From DAORHV01 sp964434575 (GTDB lineage Bacteria > Patescibacteriota > Gracilibacteria > Peribacterales > Peribacteraceae), in assembly GCA_964434575.1 (NCBI GenBank), contig CAYSWB010000003.1, positions 1 to 64,000 on the forward strand: a stretch of 64,000 nucleotides of DNA. Reading direction: 5' to 3'. The notes beneath the pieces were generated by a model that had not been told where the DNA came from, ran no database searches, and saw nothing but the letters and a program-made list of their open reading frames with translations. Shown in pieces: positions 15,418 to 27,400 of this stretch (the stretch's first letter is position 1; every line of letters starts with the position of its first letter). A program made the position numbers and the translations under genes.

Positions 15418-18400
15418 TCAGGAGGCAGCCGGCAACCCATCCGGGCGGGCCGTCACGGCGGGAGTCCACGTGTAGTCGGCGTTCAGTCGGCGGTACTGCG
15501 TTCCATCGAAGGAATGCAGGCGGCGGTTGGCGGACTCGTAGTAGTAGCGCGTACCGGCCGGCCCGCATGACACCTCGCTCCACCTGTCACGGGCGGCCAG
15601 CTGGGCGTAGCGCAGGAGCATCTGTTCCGGGGCGCGGTCGGATGCGGCCTTGATGGCAGTCTCGGGAATATTCATCGCCCACCAGCGCGGATCCGGGCGG
15701 CGGTCGCCGTTTTCGTAGTACGTGAACCGCAGCTGGAAGTTGCCGGACCGGGCGAAGCGCAGACGCATGTGGTGCAGGTTGCCTTCTGCCGGGCGAGCCA
15801 TGCGGCTGCCGGTGTCGGTGGCTTCGAACGTGATGCCGAAGTCCCGCAGCAAGTTGCGCTCCGCGTTGCTGATGCGTCCCTCCGGGTTCGAAATCTGGAT
15901 TTCATGCTCCACGCCGCCGCGCGACGGCAGGCGGATATACAAGTCGTACAGGTAATTGTGGCCCGTGAGCCGGTTCAGTTGCGAAGCGGTGTCGAACGAC
16001 GGATACGGAAGCTCCGGCACGTTCAGTGCGGGAAGAGTTTCGCGACCGACCGGCGTGCCGTCGGGCGCGCGCTCCAGCGCGTCGCCGTTGGCGCGCACCC
16101 GCAACGGCAAGCCGCGCAGGGACAGCGTGCGGTTCAGCGCCGCGACGAACGCCGCGCGCGCGGACTCCCCTTCCGCGGCGGTGAACGCGGGGCTCAGCCG
16201 CTGGATGGCCAGCGCGATCTGCTGATCGCGCACCGTCGCGGAGACGGCGGGCGGCGCGACGGCGCCGGCGGCGATCAACGATTCCACGCGGTTATTCGGG
16301 ATTGCCGACAGTACGTTCTCGTCGGGCGCGCGCTCCAGCGCGTCGCCGCTGCCCTGCACCCGGAGGGACACGCCTTCCGCGGCCAAAAGGCCGTTAACCT
16401 GCTCCACGTACGCCGGACGGTTCTCCGGAGGCGTGCGCGCGTAATCTCGCGACAACGTCGCGATGCCGTCGGCCACGCGCTTGGCGTACGACGGCGAAGC
16501 GGGATTGGCCGTGACGACGGCGACGAACGCTTCCCGGCGCGCGGCGCGCGCGGGCTCGGCGTTGATGCCCGGCGTCAGACGCTCTTCCATCTCGAGCTCC
16601 GGAATATTTTCGAACTGCAGACGCCCTCCGCCGAAGACCAAGCGGACGCTGGTCGTGCGCGGGAACGCCTCGTTGATGCGGCGAACCAGCAATGCGCGGT
16701 CATCGGTGGATAGGAACGGGAAGCTGCGCCCGACGGTTCCTTCCGGACCGCATGCCTCATCCACTTCTTGCCAGCGCCCGGCGACGGCCGCTTCGCGCAC
16801 CGCCCCGAACAAGCCGTCCACGGTCGGAGCCTCGACGTCCTCGAACGCGAAGGCGTCCTCGCCGTTCATACGCAGGTTCAGCAGATGGTTCGGCAGGCGC
16901 CAAACTTTCGGGTCCGCGCTCTCGATCTCGTCCACGGTGCGGTTCATGCAATGCACGCCTTTCATCAGGTACTCCAGGTTGTCGGCCATGCTACGCAATC
17001 CCGCTGCGTTCTGGGCCGCCGGCGCGTCGATGATGGCACGCCACAGATCCACCGCGCCCTTGGTGACGGCCTCGGGCGCGAACGCGGCCAACTGGCCGGC
17101 CTCGTTGAGCATCAGCACTGCGGAGTTCCCGGACAGCGCGATCGGGTCGCCGACGGTGCCACGCAGCGTCGACGTCTCGGTGAAGTTCGTGGCGGCCAGC
17201 GCTTCGTTCAGCTCGGCCAGCGCCGCTTCCAGGTCTTCGGCGGTCGTCGTCGGGTTGTCCTGGACGCGCGTGCGCAAGCCGCGCATCTGGTACGCGATGT
17301 ATTCGGGCGAACCGCGGACTGCCGTCTCGGGAGGGTCGCGGAACGTGGCGGTGGCTTCGGGGGGCGGCATCGGGAAACGGCCCGTCATATGGGCGACGAT
17401 GCGCGCGAGATTGGATTGGCGGATGATGCCGTCCACGCGCAGCGTGCCGCCGGCTCCGTTGTCGATGGCCGTTTCGCCGGACAGCACGTTCACGAGTTCG
17501 ACAAGGAACGCCTGCTGGTCCGGGGTGCGCCAGTACAACTCGGACAAGCCGCGGAACAATTCGAATTTGCGGTCGATGCCCTCGTCGCGGTTGAACTCGC
17601 GGGCGCACAGGTTCAGCAAATCGCGCAACGGTTGCGCGTTCATCAGCCGTCCGACACTCTTTTCCACGGGTATGGAAAGCTGCTCGCGCCAGAACGTGCG
17701 CGACGTGGCGTTGATGGCCCTGCGGCCCGGCGGGGCGCCACCAGACTTCAGGAACCGGATGTCCGGCAGGGTGACACCGGGGGACCGCATGGTGGGATTA
17801 CCTCCCACCAGGTGGATGCGGTGGTTCGTCACGTCGGCGGACGAGTTTGCGCGGACGATTGTCAGTATCTGGCCGTTGTTGGTGCGGGTGACGCTGAGGG
17901 GACCGATGACCTGATGGACGGCATTGGCGGGAACAAGCGTGCCGTTGATGCTGATCGTCTGCAGTGAGGGCATCTCGTTGATGACCAGCTGCGGCGCGGC
18001 GTTGGTAAGCGTGATGGTCCTGATTTCGGCGATCGGAAACGACAATGTGTGCGGCACGAAGACGAAGCGCGGTTGAGCGATGCCGTCGACGGCGGTGACG
18101 CCGTCCTCCAGCACGGGTGTTTCCAAGCTCCAGTTATGCATTGCGGCGCGGTTCGCCTCGCTCGAGATCGACGGAACGAGACGGACGGCGGAGTCGCGCT
18201 GAACGGACGTGCCCGCCTGCAGGGAGCTGCGGGCGAAGACATGCGAGCGGTCGGCGGGACCGCCGACGGTCGAGGACGTGATGGCTGCGACCGGGCCGGG
18301 CGAGCGGAATGCGACTTCCAGCGGGGTGGGCAAACGGCCGAGCGAGCGCAGCGATTCCCGTGCGAGGACGTCTTCCGGCACCGGGAATCGGCGCCGGAGT

Positions 18401-21400
18401 TCCATGATGACGCTCTGGAACGTGACCGCCAGACGCGCGCCTTCCAGCTCACGGTCGATGTTCACGGGGCTCGGCGTGCGCCAGTCGTGGCTGAGGATGC
18501 CGTCATGCTGTCCGTCGCTGCCGTCGACGGTTTCCATCGTCTCGAACAGCGCGCGCAGGAATGCGCGGCGGCGGTCGGCCGGAAGATCGAAATACATCTG
18601 GTACACGATGCGCGCAAAACGTGAGCGGCCGTCGCTGCCGCGCGAGAACTGGTCCACGACGTCGAAACTGCGTTCGTCGTACATCCAGCCGTCCAGAATC
18701 CGTTCGACCGGCCGCAGGAACTCCCGCATCTGCGCGGCATTGTTCACGGCGGGAGACGTCACGTTGCTCGGCGCCAAGAGAATGTGGTCCAGGATTTCGC
18801 GTCGTTCACGGGCGGGCCTGCCGTCCCCGGTGCGATCGTGGAAGTGGCTGAGGATACCCCAGTGGTGGACGAATCCGTCCGTGCGCACGACCGTACTGAT
18901 GGAACCATAGCGGCGCACCAATGCTCGGCCCGGCGAGCCGTCGCGGCCCCTGCGGTCCACCGTATCGACCGCATATCCCCTGCCGATCACCGGCGACTCG
19001 TTCAGGGTGGCCAAGCGGTCCTCTGCGGCCTGATCTTCACCGACGGTGTACAACACGGTGTATTCATTGCGGCCCGTCGGGCGCGCAAGCCCATGTTCCC
19101 CGAACACGGGCAACAAGTGGCTGCGCGGAATCGGGCGCGTACCCACGTCCTGCATGATCAGGTCCAGGTTGTCGATGAGGATCACGCCGTGGCTGACCTC
19201 GCGGATGCGATCCGCAAGATGCCACAGGAACTGCTGCTTGTTCGTAGCGGCTTCGTACGCCGGCGTGAGACGGATGGCCAGCAGCATGGCACCCGAGTCC
19301 TCGATGGCGGGCTGGCCGGGACGATCGGACGGACGCGTGCGGGTCTGGGTCGGGAACGACGCGAGGAAGCGCATGAGCTCCATCTGCACGGGTTCCGCAT
19401 CGCGGCGCTCGTGGCCGGCCGCGTGCATGCGCATGGCAAGCTCGCGGTCGCGGAACGTGAAATGCGGGCGGTTCATCATCTCGTTCAAGTTCGAGAACGA
19501 GATGGTGTGGTCCGGGTGGTTACCGGTGGAATGGTACGTGTACGAATCGTAGTGGTCGTTGCTGGGGTAGCGCAGCCGAACGGTCTGCATCGTGCCGTTG
19601 ATGCGCACGCGGACGTCGCGTGGCGGCATGAGCGCCTGCGACTGGTCGCGCACGGTCTTGATGACGTAGGCATCCTGGCCGTTGTCCTCGCCCACCAGCA
19701 GCATGAGGTACTGACGGCAACCGGCTTCGTCGGTGCCGGCGGGAACGAAGCGTCTATCGACCGGCTCGCCTTCCACCTGCGCGAGAACTGCGGCCAGACG
19801 CTCACGGTTACGGCGCTTCACGATCTGCTGGATGTCGCCCAGCGTATGGACGCCGAGCGGCGGCAATACGGCGCCGTCCAAGTCGGCTACACGCAGCGGC
19901 GCGGCCTCGTCTGCCGAGGTGCCGCCGTTGAGCACGAAATGGCGCAGCGCGGAAACGGTGTTGATGTCCACTCCGGACATCATGGTTCCCACGTGCACCA
20001 CGCCGTCGGTGGTGTCCCGGCGCTCGCCGCCGACGTACGAGCGGCGCGTGCTGATGGTCGCGCGTGCCGAACGACGGCGCACCAGGGTGGTGCTGTCGAC
20101 ATACGACGCCAGCGCGAACAACTCGTTGTCGCGTCGTTCGAATTCCACGAACACCGCCACCGGGTCTTCTTCGTGCATGCGCGTCGGAGGGCTTGCAAGC
20201 GCTTCGCACAGGGCGTATTCGGGCGATGCACGGTCGAATGTCAGCGCATTTGGGCCGCTATCGGGCGCGGAAATGAACACGGCCGGCCGGTTGCGCCCCC
20301 TGAACGCCGGTTCGGCTTCGGCCACGCGGCGGAAGCGGGACGGCCGCTCTTCGGGACGGGCGCGGGGTCCGTAGCGGAACTCGGAACGCGCGATGGTTTC
20401 CTGCGTCATACGGTACTGCAGGTCCTCGGTGATCTGCTGGTCCAACGCGCGGTTGCTGCGGTTCGGTCGGTTCGAAGGACCGAGGAACGTCAGGTAGTCC
20501 TGCAGCTCCATGCTGCCGCGCTGGGTGTACCAGGTCGTCATGTTGCGCGGCTCATCGGTGAGCTGGCGCGGGTTCTGGTACATGTACGTACCCTTGGTGC
20601 CGACGAACACCTGGCCTCCTTTCTGGAAATGGAACGTGGCGCAGATGAGGTACTGGGTTTCCCAAAATTCTTCGGTGCGGTACGGATTACCCGGTCCGAG
20701 CCGTTCGCTCAACGGTCGCAGCGTTCGACGCCAGCGCTGGGCGCGGATCGGCACCACGTTGAATGCAACGGACATCATCTTCACGGACGGATCATCGGTG
20801 AGTCCCGGGAAGTCCGTCCGGACATCGGCCATGCGGCGGCACTCCTCGTCCACGGATTTCTGCGCGTTGTTATAGAACACCTCCGGGTACGCGACATACA
20901 CGTTCGGGCGGTCGTCGGGGTTCGCGATGCGCGGGAAATAATCCTGCGACTGCCGGTGGACGAACCTGTTGTTGGGACTCGTGCCGGCATAGCCGGAAAT
21001 ATGGCGCGTAAGATGCCGGCGAGCGGCTCCCTGACTCACGTTTTCCGGCATGAGCGCGTCGATGTCGCGGCGGCGTCCGCCCAGATTCAGCAAGTGCATG
21101 CGCGCCAGCTCCCAGTTGTCCTGCGGCAAGCCCGACCCGATGAGCTGGATGGTCGTCACGGCGTTGCGCATGCCCTGCGTCACGCGGTTTTCGCTGCCTT
21201 CTTCCTCCACCTCCTTGTATTCATGCTGGAGCTGGTGGGCGACGACGGGATCTTTGAACGCGGCGCGGTACAGGCGCATGCGCTGCGTCATGTTGTCGCG
21301 GTACGCGCCGCCCATGGCGCCCACGTCCACGTTGTCCACGCGCAGCATCTCGGCGCGGATTTCCAGGTGGTTCAGCAGGGCTTCGAGCTGCTGGCGCAGG

Positions 21401-24400
21401 ATGAGCGGATAGTTGCCGTTGCCGATGACTTCGTCGCGGTCGCGCTGCGGGAAATCGTTGAGGAACGGCTCGATCTGGGCCAGGGTGATGTCACCCGGCT
21501 GCGCGAGGACGGCCAGGATTTCCTTGGTCTTCTTGTCGATGGACGCGCTTTCCTCGGCGTTACGGGCGACGACGTGGCGGGCCACGGCGTACCGCATGGC
21601 ACGGCGGGTGGCCAGCTCGTCGCCGACGGCCTCGGCGCGGCGGTTGCGCTCGTTCATGTTCTTGCCCGTGATGGCGCCGAGCTCCTCGCCCCAGAATTCG
21701 TAAATACGGCCGAAGCCGGTGGCGCTGTCGAAGAACGTGCCGAAGTCGGTGGGGCCGTTGGTGCCCTGCAAGACCGCCGCCAGCACGGCCGGCGCGTAGC
21801 TCGACAACTCTTCTTTCATGAGCTGGAACGCCAGCTTCTTCTCGATGACCGGGTACATGCGCTGCACCGCGGCGTCGCGGAAGACTTCGCCGGTACCGAG
21901 GATGAACGAGCGCCAGAAACTGCTTTCCTTGAGCTGCTTCATCATGTCATGCGTGCGTTTGCCGAGGGCGTGCGAGGAGTTCCACACCATGAACAGGAAC
22001 GGCGGCGCGTCGTACAGGAACTGCGCCCGCTGGAGATCGCTCCAGGCCTCGGCCGCGGTGGTGATGACGATGGTGATGATCGCTCCGCCGATGGCGATGG
22101 CCAGTCCGACGGGGCCGCCGACGGCCAGGGACGTGGCGAACAATCCGATGCCGAGTCCGGCGCCGAGCATGCGACCGCCGTGTTCGGTGGCGTTGATCCA
22201 CTGGAGCTGCGTCTCCATGTTGTCCACGTCCACCGTGAATCCGGAGCCCGGGTGGCGGTAGCGCATGTGGACGCCGGTTTCGGGGTTGGGTTCGCCGACG
22301 CCCTGGAAGCCGTTGTCGCGCAGCTGCTTGCTGAGCGTCTGCATGGCTTCGCGGATGCGCTTGCGCCCTTCCACGAGCTGCGCCGTTTCGCTGACAAGCG
22401 TGTAGGCGTCGAACGCCAGTCCGGCGAACGCCAGCACCTGTCCGCCTGCGTGCAGGAAACGGCCGAAGCGGCTGGCCTGCATGGAGGCACGGAGAGCGGC
22501 GGCTGCCGTTTCGGTCAGTTCGCCTCCGCGGCTGGCCGACTGCAGGATTTTCAGCTGCTGCTGGGTCATGCGGCCGGTCTGCATGAGCGCGATGATCGCG
22601 CGGCCCTCCTGGGCGGTCAGCCGGCCGGCACGGACCGCCGCCACGACGAGCGCGCGCTCGGCCTGCGCCGCGCGGCCGATGCTGGCCAGCGTCTCGGCTC
22701 CTTGCACGGTCCGGGCGGCGCCTTGTCCGCAAGCGCCGTCCATCAGGTTGCGGGCCATGGCGCGGTGGGCGGGGTTGGCCCAGTCCAAACCGGCGGCGTC
22801 GAACGCCTCGCGGATGCGCGCCCATTTGGCGTCGCGCACGTTCAGCTGACGGGCGCCGCGCATGATCGGCTGTCCGGCGGCGTCCACCGCCAAGTCGGTC
22901 AGTTGGCGTCCGCGGCCGATGTTATGGGCGTCGATGATGCCGCGCTCCAGCGCCTGCATCTGCGTGGCGGTGCGCCCGAGGGCGCGCACGGCGTCATCGC
23001 CGCCCATGAGGGCGCGCGCCCATTGCAGGCGCGTGAGGTCATCCACGCCGTCGAGCGACGTAGCGATGTTGCGTCCGAGGTTGGTGCGCTCGGCCTGCAA
23101 CTGGCGAATCAGATTTCCGTTCGCCTGGTTGGCGGCCTGGATATCGCGCAACGCCTGCGCCTGCAGCTGCTGGATGCGCGCGGCATCCGCGACCGGATCC
23201 AGTCCGTTCAAGCTGGTCTGCAATTGCTTGGTGATCTTGGCGACTTCATCGGTGTGCGCCGCGCGCAACCGCGTGACTTCCTGCGCAATCTCGCGAACGC
23301 GCGCGACGTTGCGCTGCAGGTTTGCCGCTTCGGAAGGCACCAGCACTCGCGGCGGGGTGGCCGGGGTCGTGGGCGGGGTCACGCCGGGAGTACTCGTCAG
23401 TCCCACGCGTCCAAGCAACCAGTCGGCAAGCGCGAACGGCGCGTTCAGCGTACGGACGGGGTTGAGCACGCGCAGTCCCAGCGGGATGCGCGAATTCATC
23501 ACCGTCTGCGCGCCCCACACGCGTCCGAATCCGCGCTGGCGCAAGACGTTGCCGATCACGACCCACTGCGTAATGGCCAGGGCGGCCAGCAGCGCGTCGA
23601 GGTTGTTGCTTCCTTGCAACGCGCGGTTGGTCTGGGCCTGCATGATGTGCAATTCCACCGCGCGGGCGCAGGCCAACGAGTAGTCCTGCGCGGTCAGGCG
23701 CACGCCTTCCTGCAGCACCGCCTGGCGGTCGAGCAGGTAGCGGTACATGCCCAGTGTCTGTCCGGCGGCATCGTCGTTCGTGCGCAGGTCGGACAAGGCC
23801 GGCAACGCGTCGATGGACGCCTGCACGTCGGCACGCGGTGTCGCCGAGGAGCGGAAGCGGTTCATCAGCACGACGTAGGCGTACACCGCCTGCTGCTCGT
23901 CGAGCCCCTCGAAGTCGCCTTCGTTGGCAGGCCACTCGGCGCCGGTGACCCACGCCGGCAAGCCGGTGAGCGGGCGGGCCGGGGTGCCGTCCAGGTTTTC
24001 CGGGATGCGGACGCTGTCGCCTCCCGCGGCGGCCGCGGCGATGCGTGCCTGAGCCTGAGCTTCCAGGAAGACGCGGTCTTCGGGCGGCATGCGGATCAGG
24101 CGGCGGCGCAACGCGCCGAGCAGATGCACCTGCTCGTAATCCGACGGGCGGTTCTCGGGCGGACGCATGGCCGCGCCGGTCAGCCTGCTCGCGGGACGAC
24201 GGCCGGCGAAGTCATTGAGGAGCTGGTGGTTGGCACTGGCGAGCGTGATGGACCCCTGCGGACCGCTCATGCGCGGCTGGTACGACGTGCGGATTTCAAG
24301 CAGCGTCTTGCGGATCTCGTCGGGCAGCTGCTCGCGCAGCATGTCGGCGCGCGCGTCCATGGACGCCTCGTCGAAACCGTCGATGTTCACGCCCTGCGAC

Positions 24401-27400
24401 TGAAGGATCGTGGAAGCTTCCGACGTGGGCGTGGCCAGCGGATACCAGCCGACACCGAGGCCGGGGCTGAGCTCGCCGGCCTGGTTGAACATACGCACCG
24501 CGGGGCCCGGCAGATGCCGGATACCGTAGAAACTGCCGTTGCGGACATGCGTGGTGGACGACCACTCCGGGCGGCCGGTCACTGCGTTGAAGCCGGAGTG
24601 CAGCAATCCGATCGGCGAATAGTCCCAGAGATTGCGCGAGATGTTGCCGGGCTGGCGGTCTCGATCGACGGCTTGCGAGAGTTCGGCGAACGGGTCGTTG
24701 CGCATCACTCCGCCCATGGTGAGCAGGTGTTCGGAAAGTTCCTGCACGGTGGCGCCGCGTTCCAGGCGGGCGTTCCATGTGTCGTAATAACGGCCGAGCG
24801 CGTCGTAGCTCTGAGAGCGGGCGGCTTCGATTTGCGTCTCGAGGGTCTGCACGGCGACGCTGCTGCCGGCACGCGGCGTGGAGAGTCGGTTGGCAATCTG
24901 AAGGATGTACCGTACCTGGCTCTGAGTGCTGAGAGGCGGCATGCCCGCATCCGACAGCACCGCGTTGATGGCCTCGAACATGCGCTGCTGCGAGATGTGA
25001 TTGGTGTTGGCGCGGTACGCCTCCAGCGCGGTGTTGAACTGCGCGTGGTACGTGACGACCGAGATCACGCCGACCGGTCCGCGCATGGCGGCCTCGCGCG
25101 TTTCGCGTCCGGCCAGCTCCAGTTTCTGCGTGAGGTTCGCGGCGGTGACGTACGGGTCGCCGGCGCGGCCCAGCGCGGCGTTGCACTGCGTCACGAGCAA
25201 CGTGGCGTTGTCCGCGCTATGGCGGATGAGCCAGCGGTTGTAGGCGTTGCGCAGCGCCAGCGTGTCGGCGCCGGTTTCCACCAGTTTGTCGCGCAGGGTG
25301 CTGATCAGCGTCCTCTCCCCTTCCGGAACAGCAGGTCGGGGCGACAAGCCCGACAAGTCGAAGACACGCGCGACGTTCGCGGCGTTGACGACGCTGGGCG
25401 AGAACGGCGGGCGGATTTCCAGCAGCACGCGGTTGGCGTGCGCCACCACGGCGTCGCGGTTTCCGGGATTCTCGGGTTCGTTCCTCCACGCCTGCAAAGC
25501 GGCGTTGAACTGCCGGTCGACGCTCGAACGCAGGACCAAGCCGACATGACCGCAGCCCGACAAGCGCATGAGGCGTTCGATGTTGCCGTTCGCGGCGACT
25601 TCGGCCAGCGGCGGGCGCTGGGCGCGGAGCATCGCGTTGGCGGCGGTGACGAGCGGGGCGACCGCCGTGCCGTCGCGCAGCCAGCCTCCGAGCGCGGTCA
25701 GATACGGCTGGTTACGGGAGCGCGACAGGATATCCACCACGCCGGCCTTGGAACTCTCGACGTACGCCTGCACGTTCTCCGCGGTGGCGGATTGCGGCAG
25801 GCCGGACGCTGCGAGCAGGCGGTTTATGTTGTCGCGCAGCGCGTTGGTGTTGGCAACGGAGTTGTCGCGCAACCAGGCCTCCAGGGCGGTGCGGAACGGG
25901 ACGTCGCCCGTCTCGTAGAGCACGCCGATGCCGCCGTTCCAGCCTTCCGGCATGGGCAGCGCGTGGATGCTTCCCTGCAGCGTGAGCAACTCGTTCATCT
26001 GCAGGCGGTTGGTCAGGATCTGGTTGTCGAACACGAAGTACTGCTGGCGGATGGTGCGCGCTTCCTGCAGGGCGTCGCGGATCGGATTGGCGCCGCGGTC
26101 ACCCGCGCCGGGCGTGAAGTTGATGTGCGTGGTGATGTTCGCGCCGCCGCCGGTGACGGTGACCCGGTGGCGCTCAAGCGCATTGGACAGGTTGGCGGGC
26201 TCGACCCACATGATGCGGCCCTCGTGCATGCGCGAGACGCGGATCGGTCCGATGACCAAGCGCGCCGCGTCCACCGGGACGGCGGTACCGTTGACGGTCA
26301 GCGGTGCGCTGGGGAGGCCCGTGATGGCGTGACGCGGGTAACCGGGCGTGAGGCCGATGGCCTCGGGAACGTGGTCGTGCGGCGACGAAACGAGTTCGCG
26401 CGCGGCGGCGGCCGCGGTGCGGTGGCGCTGGATGAACAAGCCCGTGCGCAGCGCGACGGCCATGTTCGAGTTCTGCACCGTGCCGCGGCGGCGGAACGAC
26501 ACCGGAATCGTGCGCGGAGCTCCGTCGGCGGCGGTGCGGATGGCAATATCCTGTTGCGTATCGGCTGCCAGAGAACCGACGCTCACCGTGAGCGTCAGCC
26601 CGTCGGCGGTGCGCTGGAACGTGAACGGACCCACGGCTCGCGACGCGCCGTTGGCCAGCGCGGTGCCTCCGATCAACAGCTCTCCGGCGGGCACGGTCAT
26701 GGACTGGCGGCCCGCGCGTGGCAACTCGATGGCGGCGGGCACTGCCGGAAGCAGCCGGACGTTGCCCGGGTCGTTGACGGAAACATCGCTGGCGTGCACG
26801 CGGACCGTGGGGTCCTGCGCCACGCCGAAGATGTCGCCGAAAGCGGGGCCGACGCTGCCTGCGTCGAGCCAGCCGCGCTGCTGTGTGACGCGATGAATGG
26901 CGGCCAGCATGACCGTGCGGCAGCCCTCGATGGCGCCGTCCACTTCGTTGCGGTTGGCGTCGTTTTGGGTCGTGCGGAACTGGCGGATTTTGAGCAGCAC
27001 CGTGTTCCAGACCTGCTCCACTTCCGCGCGCGGAGGCGGCAGCGTCGGATCCTCGTTGCGGGTCATCCAGGCGATGAAGTCGCCCATCTTCTTCATCATC
27101 GCCTCGTCCGGCATCACGATGGCGTCGTTCTCACGCAGCGAGACGTTGCGGTGACGGGCATGCAGCCAGGAATGGATTTCGCCGGCCAGTGTCAGCGCGC
27201 GCATCTGTTCGTTCAGCGCCTCGATCGTGGCGCGGTTTTGTCGGGCATACTCGACGCGCTGGCGGGCGGCTTCGGCGGTTTCTCTCTCGCGCGGCGCGAC
27301 GTAATCGTTGTACTCGCGCGCGAACGACTGCACCGTCGTGACGAACTGATAAATGTCCATCTCGCGGGCTTGGTCGGCGGTGAGTTTCAGGTTCAATTCG

